This document shows positions 1 to 11,900 of a stretch of DNA of 64,000 nt, piece by piece. Origin of the DNA: Methylobacterium durans (lineage in GTDB: Bacteria; Pseudomonadota; Alphaproteobacteria; Rhizobiales; Beijerinckiaceae). The stretch spans positions 1,984,001 to 2,048,000 of the forward strand of contig NZ_CP029550.1 of the NCBI RefSeq assembly GCF_003173715.1, in the 5' to 3' direction. A program made the position numbers and the translations under genes. The notes under the pieces were generated by a model, which was given only the letters and a program-made list of their open reading frames with translations, searched no databases and had not been told where the DNA came from. Positions within the stretch are counted from its first letter, which is position 1, and each line of letters starts with the position of its first letter.

Positions 1-3000
1 TCGCGGCCACGATCCAGCCGAGGGCCGCGGTGAGCGGGTCCGTGCCGTGGTCGCGGTAGGCGTGGTCCGCGCGCCGCGCGTTCTGCTCCATCCACTGGCG
101 ACTCATCTCGGCCTCGACCGCGAAGGCGGAGCCCGACTGAGCCGGATCGTGGCTGGCGAGCATCCGGCCCGCGCCGGATTGCAGCAGGACGAGGTTGTCG
201 CCCACCACCACGTCGCCGTCCGCGCCGCCGTCGATGACGTCGTTGCCGATCGCGATGCGGTGGGTCACCCGCATCCGGTCGGGCAGGTTGGCGGCGACGC
301 TTCCGGCCGGCTGGCCGGCGAGGACCTCGAGGGTCGCCGCGGTCTGCGCCTCGGCGAAGCGGGCGGTGAGGGCGAGGTCGCCGATCACCCTCTGCATGTC
401 GTCGAGGAACCCGTTGAGCGCGGTCGCGGCCGCCATCGAGAGGTCGCGCAGCGGCCCCGTCCCGCGCACGATCGTGCGCCCGGCATCGCCGACGATGAGG
501 TCGCTGCCCGCCCCGCCCGTGATGGTGTCGTTGCCGTAGCGGAACTCGGCGGCCGAGGGCCGGCCGAGGGCGGCGTTCTGCATGTCGACGCCGCGGCTGA
601 GGTCCTGGAAGACGTTCAGCAGGTCCTGCATCGCGCCCGAGACCGCATCGATCCGGCCGTTGAGGGTGGCGTAGGCCGTCACGTCGAGAGCGTAGGTCTC
701 GCCGCTGTCGCCGTAGATCGCGTCGTTGCCGTCGCCGCCGTCGATCGTGTCGTTGCCCGCGAGCACGCCGCGCGCGTTGAGGAGGCTCGGCACGATCGAG
801 GCGAACGCGGTCAGACTGGTGCCGTCCGCGCGCCGGATCGGGCCGGAGCCGGCGATGTCGGCCGCCGCGCCCGCGAGGGCGGGATAGACCTCGATGCGCG
901 GCGCGCCCGCGGCGAGCATCGAGGGCAGGAGGTTGGCGGCCGGGACCACGACCTCTCCGCCCAGAGGCAGGACGAGGCCGGTGCCCGCCGCGGCCCCGAT
1001 CAGCCGGACGGCGTTCACGATCGCCGGCTGGTCGGAGACCGTCTCGGCAAGGTTCGACGCGCGGTCGCCGAAGATCAGGTCGTCGCCCGTCCCGCCGCGC
1101 AGGGTGTCGTTGCCCCGCTGGCCGAACAGGATGTCGTTGCCCGCCCCGCCATCGATCACATCGTCGTCGGCTGCCGCCAGGGAGACGGCGAGCACGCCCG
1201 TGCTCCAGGCCCCGTTGTCCCCGTGCAGCACGCGCCCACCCGCGGCATCGTAGCCGGCGACCGCGAGCAGGAGATCCGCGGCCGTCAGGATGTCGGACAG
1301 GCCGGGCGTCTCGGCGCGAGCGCGCGAGTCGGTGGCGATGCTCGCCGTGACCGTGCCGATCTCCTCCAGCACCACGTCCCGGTGCCAGGTGCCGTCGCTA
1401 TTGAGGACCGCCGATCCGTCCTGTGCGTAGGCGCGCACGATCCGGCCCTCGTCGCCGAGGAGGATGTCGAGCCCGGCGCCGCCGTCGATCGTGTCGCGAC
1501 CGAGGCCGCCCACGATCTCGTCGGAACCGTCGCCGCCGAGGATCCGGTCGTCGCCGATCTGGCCGAACAGCCGGTCGTCGCCCGCGCCGCCGTCGATCAG
1601 GTCGTTGCCGCCGACGAAGTCGATCAGGTCGAAGCGCATCACGTCGCGCCGGACCGTGTCGGCGAAGGTGCCGGGGTTCATCTGCCAGGCCACGGCCTTC
1701 ACGTCGTCGACGAGGACGTTGCGGGTGATGATGCCGTTGTCGCCGAGCACCACGTCGGCGCCCGCGCCGCCCTCGATCGTATCGCTGCCGTCCGCGCCGC
1801 CGAGCACGTTGTGGCCGCCGGTGATGTCGTCGTCGCCCGCGCCGCCGAGGAGGACGTCGTCGCCCTGCTGGCCGTACAGGAAGTCGTCGCCCGCGCCGCC
1901 CTCGATCCGGTCGTTGCCGCCGCCGTCCGTGGCCGCGGTGAAGATCGAGACGGCGCGCTGGTTCGCCGGCAGGGCCCGGTCGTACAGCATGTGGTCGCCG
2001 AAGAGCACGTCGTGCCCGCCGCCGCCGAGGATCACGTCGGCGCCGGTGCCGCCGGCCGCGTAGTCGTTGCCCTCGCCCGCATCGATCGCGTCGTTGCCGC
2101 CCAGGAGCGGGTCGGTCGTGCGGACGCGGCGCAGGACGGAGCGGGTATCCGCCACGTCGAGATCGGCGCGCCCGTTGTCGCCGAGGATCATGTCGGCCCC
2201 GGCCCCCGTGACGATGCGGTCCGCACCGACGCCGCCGAAGACGAGGTTGTCGCCGTCGCCGGCCGTGATCTCGTCGTCGCCGCCCGCGCTCGGATCGATC
2301 GTCTCGAGGACGACGAGGAGACCGCCGGTGAAGACCGCCCGGCCGTGGTCGCCGAGGATCGCGTCCGCGCCGCCGCCGGTGGTGATCCGGTCGCCGCCGA
2401 GGCCGCCCATGACGAGGTTGTCGCCCGCGCCCGCGCTGATCACGTCGCCGCCGCCCGAGGCCGCGTCGAGGGTGACGGCCGAGGCGATGACGCCGCCGGC
2501 GAACACGATCTCGCCGCTGTCGCCGAGGACGAGATCGTCCCCGGAGCCCGTCGTCACGAAATCCGCGCCCGCGCCGCCGAGGACGAGGTTGGCACCGTCG
2601 CCCGCCTCGATCCGGTCGTCGCCGCCGATCGCGGTGTCGGTCGAGAGCACCTGCGCGAGGCGGCCCTGCGCGTCGTAGCGGACGAGGCCGCTGTCGCCGA
2701 GCACCAAGTCGCGGCCGCCGCCGACCGTGATCGTGTCGGCGTCCGCTCCGCCGAGGACGACGTTGTCGCCCGCGCCACCCTGGATCGTGTCCTTGCCGCC
2801 GATGCCCGCGTCGAGGCTGCGCAGGAGGACGAGCCGGCCCTCCGTGAACGTCGCCTCGCCGCTGTCGCCGAGGATGAGATCGGCGCCGAGGCCGGTCGTG
2901 ACCGTGTCGGAGGCGGCGCCGCCGAAGACGAGGTTGTCGCCGTCGCCAGCCTCAATGCGGTCGTCGCCGCCGATCGCCGATTCCGTCGTGGTGATCCGGC

Positions 3001-6000
3001 TGTAGCGACCCTGCGCGTCGAAGCGCAGCTCGCCGTTGTCGCCGAGCACCGCGTCGCGGCCCGCCCCCGTGACGATCGTGTCGGCATCCGCGCCGCCGAG
3101 CACCACGTTGTCGCCGGCGCCCGCCCGGATCTCGTCGGCCCCGCCGATCGCCGGAGAGGTCGTGCGGACGTAGACCGGGACCAGGGCCGACAGCGTCACC
3201 GCGCCGTTGTCGCCGAGCACGATGTCCGAGCCCGAGCCGGTCGTGATCTGGTCCGAGCCGAACCCGCCGAGGACCACGCTGCCGCCGTCGCCCACCACGA
3301 TCACGTCGCGGCCGCCGACATCCGGCGCCGTCGCGGTGATCTCGGTGGCGCGCACCTCTCCGTCGAGATCGACCGTGCCGTTGTCGCCCAGCACCACCGA
3401 GCGGCCGTTGCCGAGCGTGATCGTGTCGGCGCCCGAGCCGCCCATGACGAGGCCGTTGCCGTCGCCGAGGGTGACCGTGTCGTTGCCCGCGACCTCGACG
3501 TCCGAGGTCTCGGCACGGACCGGGTTGCCGTTCGCGAACCGGACGAAGCCGGCATCGCCGAGCACCACGGAATCGCCTGTCAGGCCCTCGACCGTGTCGG
3601 AGCCGGCCCCGCCCATCACCAGCTTGCGGCCATGGCCGAGCTTGATCACGTCGGCGTCGCCGATGCGCGCGTCGAGGGTCTGGGCGAGGGTGATCACGCC
3701 CGCCGCGAAGTCGATCTGGCCATTGTCGCCGAGCACGATCTTGGCACCGTCGCCCGCCGTGACGCTGTCGGCGCCGAAGCCGGCCACCACCACGTCCGTG
3801 CCGTCGCCGGCCTTGATCGTGTCGTTGCCGCCGATCGACGTATCGGTCGACAGGACCTGCGCGATCCGGCCCGCCGCGTCGTAGCTGATCGTGCCGTGAT
3901 CGCCGAGGATCACGTCCGAGCCGGCGCCCGTGGTCACCGTGTCGCCGGCCGCGCCCGCGATCACGACGTTGTCGCCGTCGCCGAGGTCGATCGTGTCGGC
4001 GTCGCCCGTCTCGACGTCCGTGGAGCGGACGAGGATGCGCTTGCCGTCCGCCTGGAACGTGGCGAGGCCGCTGTCGCCGAGCGCCACGTCGGCGCCCGAG
4101 CCCGCCCGGATCTCATCGCGGCCGGTGCCACCGATGATCGTGTTGTCGCCGTCGCCGGCGAGGATCGTGTCGTCGTCGCCGCGGGTCGGATAGAGGGAGG
4201 CGATCCGGGTCAGGCGGCCGCCGGTGAAGCCGGCCTCGCCGTGGTCGCCGAGGATCACGTCCGCGCCGGAGCCGGTGGTGATCGCGTCGCGGCCGGCACC
4301 GCCCAGCACGATGTTCGCCCCGTCGCCGGCCTTGATGACGTCGCCCGAGCCGATGCGCTCGTCGGTCGTGTAGACCTCGCGAACGAGGCCGGCCTCGAAC
4401 CGGATGACGCCGTTGTCGCCGAGCACGATGTCGGCACCGGAGCCCGAGATCAGCGTGTCCGCGCCGACGCCGCCGATGATGATGTTGTCGCCGTTGCCTG
4501 CATCGATCCGGTCGTTGCCGCCGTCGTTCGGGTCGGTCGAGGCGAACTCGACGCGTAAGCCGGCCTCGAACAGCGCGTAGCCGTCGTCGCCGATCACCAC
4601 GTCGGACCCGCCGAGCGCGGTCACGATGTCGGCGCCGGTGCCCGCGATGACGACGTTGTCGCCGCCGCCGACCTCGATCTCGTCGTCGCCGCCGAAGCCG
4701 GGGTCGAGGCTCTCGGCCCGCTTCACGCGGCCCTGCGCGTCGAACGTGACGTTACCGTCGTCGCCGAAGACGATGTCGGCATCCGCGTCGGTCCTGCCGG
4801 CATCGATCGTGTCGGAGCCGAGGCCGCCGAGAACCACGTCGGCGCCAGCCCCGGTGGCGATGCGGTCGCGCGCGCCGCCGTTGCGGTCGCTGGTGATGCG
4901 GGCCCGCACGCCGCGTTCGAACAGGGCGAGCCCGTTGTCGCCGAGCACCACGTCGGCGCCCGCGCCGGTGGTGATGGTGTCGCTGCCCGAGCCGCCGATG
5001 ACGAGGTTGTCGCCGTCGCCCGCATCGATCGTGTCGTTGCCGCCGACCGCGGTGTCGGTCGAGGCGAACTCGACCCGCACGCCCGCGGAGAAGACCGCGT
5101 AGCCGGCATCGCCGATCACCACGTCGGATCCACCGAGCGCCGTCACGGTGTCGTCTCCGGTGCCCGCGATGACGACGTTGTCGCCGCCGCCGACCCGGAT
5201 GATGTCGTCGCCGCCGAAGGTCGGATCGATGCTCTCGGCCCGCTTCACGCGGCCGATGGCGTCGAAGGTGACGTGGCCGTCGTCGCCGAAGACGATGTCG
5301 GCGTCGGTGTCGGTCGCGCCCGCGTCGATCGTGTCCGCGCCGAGGCCGCCGATCACGAGGTCGGCGCCGGCGCCGGTCTCGATCGTGTCGCCCGCGCCGC
5401 CGTTGCGGTCGCTGATCGCCTCGAGACGGATTCCGCCCGCGAAGGTCACCGCGCCGTTGTCGCCGAACACCACGTCGGCGCCCGCGCCCGAGACGATCCG
5501 GTCGGAGCCCGCGCCGCCGAGGACGATGTTGTTGCCGGCGCCCACCTCGATCTCGTCGTCGCCGCCGAGCGTCGGGTCGATCGTCTCGGCGAGGCTGACG
5601 CGGCCCTGCGCGTCGAAGGTGATGTGGGCGTCGTCGCCGAAGACGATGTCGTCGTCGGTGTCGTCCTTGCCCGCGTCGATCGTATCGGCGCCGAGGCCGC
5701 CGACGACGAGGTCGGCGCCGGAGCCCGTCACGATGGTGTCGCGCCCGCCCCCGCCGGCGCGCTCGCTCAGAGCCTCCGCGCGGATGCCGTTCACGAAGTC
5801 GACCGCTCCGTTGTCGCCGAACACGACGTCCGCGCCGGTGCCGGTGGTGATGCGGTCGCTGCCCGAGCCGCCGAGCACCACGTTGGCGCCGTCGCCCGCG
5901 CGGATCACGTCGTCGCCCGCCACGCCCTCGTTCTTGGTGGTGATGCGGGTGAGGATTCCGAGCGTGAAGCTCGCCTGACCGTCGTCGCCGACGATCACGT

Positions 6001-8990
6001 CCGCGCCCGAGCCCGTGGTGATGTCGTCGCCGCCGACGCCGCCCATCACGACGTTGGCTCCCTCGCCCGCGTCGATCAGGTCGGCGAGGCCGAGGCTCGA
6101 ATCGAGCGTCTCGATGAAGGTGAGGATGCCGTTGAGGAACACGGCGTTGCCGTTGTCGCCGACGATCACGTCCGCGCCCGAGCCCGTGCGGATCTCGTCG
6201 GCTCCCACGCCGCCGATCACGACGCTGCCGCCGCTGCCCAGCGTGATCAGGTCGCGCCCGCCCGCATTCGGGGCGGTGGTCACCGCCTGCGTGACGCGGC
6301 CGGCCGCGTCGAAATCGGCCCGGCCGTTGTCGCCGAGCACCACGCTGCGGCCCGTCCCGGCCTGGATCGTGTCATTGCCCGAGCCGCCGAGCACCACGCT
6401 GTCGCCGTTGCCGAGCGTGATCGTGTCGTCGCCCGCGACGTTGTCGTAGGTCGTCTCGACGAGGATCGGCAGGCCGGCCGGCGTCAGCTTGGCGTGGCCG
6501 GCATCGCCGATCACCACGTTCGCGCCGTCGCCCGCCGTGATCGCGTCGCCGCCGGCGCCGCCGACGACCACGTTGCGGCCGCGGCCGAGCTTGATCGTGT
6601 CCTTGTCGCCGACCTCCGGGCTGATGCTCGCGATCTCGACGATGATGCCCGCCTCGAAATCGGCCTGGCCCGAATCGCCCATCACGACGTTGGTGCCGTT
6701 GCCGATGGTGATCGTGTCGAAGCCGGTGCCGCCGAGGACGACGTTGTCGCCGTTGCCGATGGTGATGGTGTCGTCGCCGCCGATCGTGGTGTCGGTCGAG
6801 ATCGCGCGCAGGATCTTGCCCGCGGCGTCGAAGGTGACGGTGCCGTTGTCGCCGAGCACCACGGCGCCCTGGTCGGCCCCCGTAATGGTGTCGCCGGCGG
6901 CCCCCCGAGCACGACGTTCGTGCCCGAGCCGAAGCTGATCTGATCGGCCCCGCCGATGCTCGGCGCAGTCGTGGCGATGCGCGCAAGCAGGCTCGTCGTG
7001 GTGGCGCCCACGACCGTGACGGTGAAGTCGGCCTCGCCCGAATCGCCGAGGATGACGTGGTTGCCCGCCCCCGTCGTGATCCTGTCGGCGCCTGCGCCGC
7101 CGATGATGGTGTCGTCGCCGTCCTTGCCCTCGATGACGTCGTCGCCGCCGATCTCCGGGGTGATCGACTCGACCCGCTGGGCGCGGCCGTTGCGGAAGGT
7201 GGCCCGGCCGGAATCGCCCAGGATGACGTGGTTGCCCGCGCCCACCGTGATGGAATCGCTGCCGGCGCCGCCCAGGATGGTGACGTCGCCGTCCTTGGCC
7301 GTGATCGTGTCGTTGCCGCCGATGTCGGTGGCGACCGAGACGATGCTGGCGATGATCCCGGCCGTGAATTCGGCCTTGCCGGAATCGCCGAGCACCACCT
7401 GCGTGCCCTTGCCCAGGGTGATCGTGTCACCGCCCGCGCCGCCGATGGCGGTGACGTTGCCGTCCGCCGCGATGATCGTGTCGGACCCGCCGATGCCGGG
7501 GTCGATGCTCTCGATCGTCGCGAGCACGCCCGCCGCGAAGAGCGCCTGGCCGGAATCGCCCAGGATGACGTGGTTGCCCGCGCCCACCGTGATCGTGTCG
7601 GCTCCCGCGCCGCCGATGATCGTGGTGTCGCCGTCCTTCGCCTCGATCGTGTCGTTGCCGCCGATGTTCGTCGCGACGGACGTGATGCTGTCGATCACGC
7701 CGTTCGTGAAGGCGGCCGAGCCGGAATCGCCGAGCACGACCTGACGGCCCTTGCCGAGCTTGATCGTGTCGCCACCCGCGCCGCCGATGGCGGTGACGTT
7801 GCCGTCCGCCGCGGTGATCGTGTCGGACCCGCCGATGCCGGGGTCGATGCTCTCGATCGTCGCGAGCTTGCCCGCGGCGAACACGGCCTTGCCGTTGTCG
7901 CCCAGGATGACGTGGTTGCCCGCACCCACCGTGATCGTGTCGGCGCCGAAACCGCCGATGATCGTGGTGTCGCCGTCCTTGGCTTCGATGACGTCGTCGC
8001 CGCCGATATTCGTCGCGATCGAGGTCACGGTCGCGATCTGGCCGTTCGCGAAGGTGGCCGAGCCGGAATCGCCGAGCACCACCTGCGTGCCCGCTCCGAG
8101 GGTGATCGTGTCGGCGCCGGCGCCGCCGATCACCGTGACGTTGCCGTCCTTCACCGTGATCGTGTCGTCGCCGCCGATCGCCGCCTCGTCGTCCGCCGTC
8201 TTGATGGCGGTCAGCACGGGCACGGCGACGGTGACGCCGCCGATCGTGCGCGTGCCGGGCACGAAGCTCGCCTCGCCCGTGTCGCCGAGGATCACCTGCG
8301 TGCCCGCGCCGACGCTGATGCCGTCCTTGCCCGCGCCGCCGATGACGGTGGTGCTGCCGTCGGCCGCCGTGATCGTGTCGTCGCCGCCGACGCTGCCCGC
8401 GATGCTCTTGAGGCTCGTCAGGACGCCGTTCGTGAACAGGGCCTCGCCGTTGTCGCCGAGGATGACGTGGTTGCCGGCGCCCGCCGTGATCCGGTCCGAG
8501 CCGAAGCCGCCGACGATGATGTTGTCGCCGTCGGTGGCCGAGATCACGTCGTTCCCGCCGACGCCGGTATAGGTCGAGACGACCCGGCTGACGACGTGAC
8601 TGCCTTCGAGGGCGATCTGCGCGGTGGCCGAGCCGTCCTGATGGATCTGGCCGTGGTCGCCCAGGATGATGTTCGATCCGCCCTTGGCGTCGATCGTGTC
8701 GGTGCCGGCCGCCCGGGCCTCCGCGATGGCGGGGTCGGCGATCGTGACGATGCGCAGCACGTCGTCGAGGTTGAAGCTCGAATCGCCGACGATGATGTCG
8801 GCCGCGGGGCCGCCCGTGATCGTGTCGTTGCCGGTGCCGCCCGCGATGATGTTGCGGCCCTGTCCGCCGATCAGCGTGTCGTTGCCGGCGCCGCCGTCGA
8901 TGATGACGAGGCCGGTCGCGCCCGAGGCGTCGATGCGGTCGTTCAGGTTCACCGGCTGGCCGTCCGGCCCGGTCGCCCCCTCGTCGAGGA
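1..8990 (-). repeat. RTX-like Gly/Asp-rich tandem repeats
   Basis: The translated minus strand repeats units such as VILGDNG, IIGGAGAD and GGDDTI, close to the RTX calcium-binding consensus GGxGxDxUx. From 7040 to 8066 the unit period is exactly 171 bp (57 codons): matching anchors start at 7040, 7211, 7382, 7553, 7724, 7895 and 8066. Units there alternate between NHVILGD and TQVVLGD types. From about 4.5 to 5.7 kb the units form a longer composite period (522 bp between matching anchors at 4592 and 5114). RTX repeats normally fold as a parallel beta roll on calcium outside the cell. Confidence 0.85.
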
Positions 8991-11900
8991 AGCCGAAGGC
9001 GCGGCCGGTCGGGTTCGTCGGGCTCGAATTGTAGCGGCTGCGATCGGCCGTGGTGTCGCCGAACAGGGCGAGAATGCCCTGCGAGCCGGTCACCGTCATG
9101 GTGTCGGCCCCGCCGCCCCCGTGCATCGCCGTGATCGTGGCGACGGCCGTGCCGGTGACGGTCACGGTGTCGGCGCCGGCACCGAGGAGCAGCTCCACTG
9201 AGCGCATGCCACGGTAGGTGACGCCGCCCTCGAAGGTGCGGGCGGGGTTGCTGCCGCTCGCGGCCACGGTGATGTCACTCTGCGACATGCCGAAGCCGTC
9301 GATGTGGTCGGCGCTCACGGTGCCCGACACGCCGACGAGCGTCGTGTCGTTGTAGAGCGTCACCTTGTCGAAGTCCGGCAGGCCGTCGTCGACGATCTCG
9401 CGCTTGACGGCCGGGCTCAGCTCGCCGGGCAGCACGATCGCCGGGGTCAGCGAGCGGCTCTCGGGGCCGACGCCGCCCTCCAGCACCAGCGGACCCTCGA
9501 TGCGGCTGAGGTCGTGCGGCTGGCGCGAGAAGGTCTTGACGTCCGAGGTCGTCTGCGAGGCGGAGGGGTTCCGCTTCACGGTGATGCGGATCGGCTGGTC
9601 GTAGTTCGTAGCGTCGAAGGTGACGGTGGCCGGGTTCGAGCCGTTCGCCGCCGTGAAGCGCGGATCGGCGCTCGACGTGAGGGTCTGGCCGTCGCCGACG
9701 AGGGTGACGGTGACGGGCTTCGTCGGCGCCGTCGTCAGGACCATGTCGTAGTGGGAATCCTGGCTCGGCGTCACGGCGACGCCGCCCGAGGCCGGCGTCA
9801 CGAGGACGCCCGCGGTGTTCCCGTCCGTCACCTGCACGCGGACGATCGGCGTGCCGACGAGGGCAGCCTTGAAGACGCCCTCCGGCCCGTTGGCGCCGCC
9901 GACATGGCTCGTCACCACGTGGGTGATGTCGGCCACGAAGCGGTTCTCGGCCTTCGTGTCGGCGGGCGAGGAGACCAGCACGGTCTGCGCCTGGTTCCAG
10001 TTCGCCGCCGTGAAGGTGAGGTAGGCCCAGCCCTGCGCGTCCTTCGGCAGCGCGACGCCGTTGGCGTCCGCGAAGGCCAGCTCGGTGCTCGGCACGACGA
10101 GCGTGACGCGCACCTCCTCGCCGGCCTCGGGCTGGTTGTTGAGGGCGACGGTGTAGCTGTCCTTCTGCTGGGGCTTGTCGCCTTCGAGCACGGCGGTGCT
10201 GCCGTTGCTCTCGGTGATGATCAGGCCCGGCTTGTCGTCGTCGATCACCGTGACGAGGGCGTTGCGCAGGAAGGTGCCGTTGACCTCGGCGTTGGTGCTG
10301 ACCACGGAGTGGCCGACCGCCACGCGCTGGTCGCCCTCGACCGCGGTGTCGGACTTGGCGCGCACGTAGACCGTCTGTTGCGGGCTCCACGCGTAGCCGC
10401 CGCTGCCATCCGCCACCGCGGTGAAGGTCAGCGTCAGCATGTCGGACCATGTGGTCCCGTCCGCCGAGACCTCGACGGTGCCGGCGTTGCCGGGCGTCCC
10501 GTCGATGCTCCTGAGCGCGCGTGCCTGCGCGGAGGCCTGCGCCGCCGAGACCGTGATCACGGCCCGGTCGCTGGAGCGCAGCGCCGTCGATTTCGGCGTG
10601 GGCGGCACGACCTGATAGGTGCCGACGCGGCTGCCGGGCGCGTTCGGCGCGGTGACCGCGCTGTCCTCGCGCAGCGTGAGGCCGGGCCCATCGCTGACGG
10701 CGCCCGAATCCGCGGCCGAGACGGACGCGTTGATGCCCTGCACGAACAGGCCGTCGAAGCGCGCGTCGTCGCTCTTCACCGTGTGGTTGATGACGGCCGA
10801 GTTGCCCTTGGCGTCGCGGGCGATCACCTCGCCGCTGACGTCGCCCGCCACGTTGAACGTGTCGCTGCCGAGGCCGCCGATGAGCGTGGTGACCACGCCC
10901 GCGGGCGTCGAGAGCACGTAGAAGGTGTCGTCGCCCTCCAGGCCGTCGACCTCGATCGCCTGGACGTTGGCGAAGCGGATCGCGAGGCCCGCCCCGTAGA
11001 TGCCGTCGCTCGTGACCACGAAGGTGTCGGCGAACTCGGTGCCGAGTGCGACGATCTTGTTGAACCCGGCGCCGCCGTCGATGTCGAGTGGCGCGTTGAT
11101 GTTGTACTCGATCTTGTCGTCGCCGGCGCCGGCGTTGAGCTTGATCTTGTTCTCGCGGGACAGCGCGAAGGCGCGCACGATGAAGGTGTCGTCGCCGTCC
11201 TCGCCCTCGAGGCGCAGGTCCGCCCTGTTCGAGTAGATCTGGAAGGTGTCGTTGCCGACGCCGCCGTAGATCACGGTCGGGATCGAGATGCCGCGCGACA
11301 GGTAGCCGCCGAAATCAAGCTTCGTCGTCTCGAAGGCGTCCTCGGCGAGGAGGCCGTTCGCCACGTCGCGCAGCGACCCGAAGACCTGGCCGACCTGGAA
11401 GAAGTCGTCGCCGGCCCCGCCGTCGATCGTCATCAGCGCGGCGTTGTCGTCCATCGTGAAGCGGTCGTTCCCGTCGCCGCCCTCGACGATGACGCGCCCG
11501 TTGACGCTCATGTCGTAGTTGATCCGCTCGACGGCGGTGTTCGTGTAGCTGCCGTCGGCTTCCGGATGGACCAGGGCCACGAAATTGCGGCGCATCAGGA
11601 ACTGGTCGTTCCCGGCGGTGCCGAGGATCGTCAGCGTGTCGACGCCGCGGTCCGCGTCGCCCGAATCGTGGACGTTGATGCGGTAGCGGGAGGTGCCGCT
11701 CACCTGGACGCGGACCGTGTCGGTGTCCTGGCCGCCGTCGATGTCGAGGGTATCGGTGCGGGTGCCGGTCACGCTGGTGAGCGAGGGCAGCCGGTCGACG
11801 ACGATCGTGTCGGCACCGTCCTCGCCGTAGATCGCGGTGTTCCCGGCGATCGAAACGAGCGCCATGTCGAGGCGGTCGTCGCCGGCGCCGAGACGGATCT

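Noticed and set aside
47..4558. Plus-strand open frame rich in VVAxxxVDRVV repeats
   Set aside because: It mirrors the RTX repeats on the other strand; the RTX consensus is on the minus strand.
7040..8236. Regular repeats resembling a CRISPR array
   Set aside because: The period is 171 bp, in frame, with no unique spacers; it encodes protein repeats.
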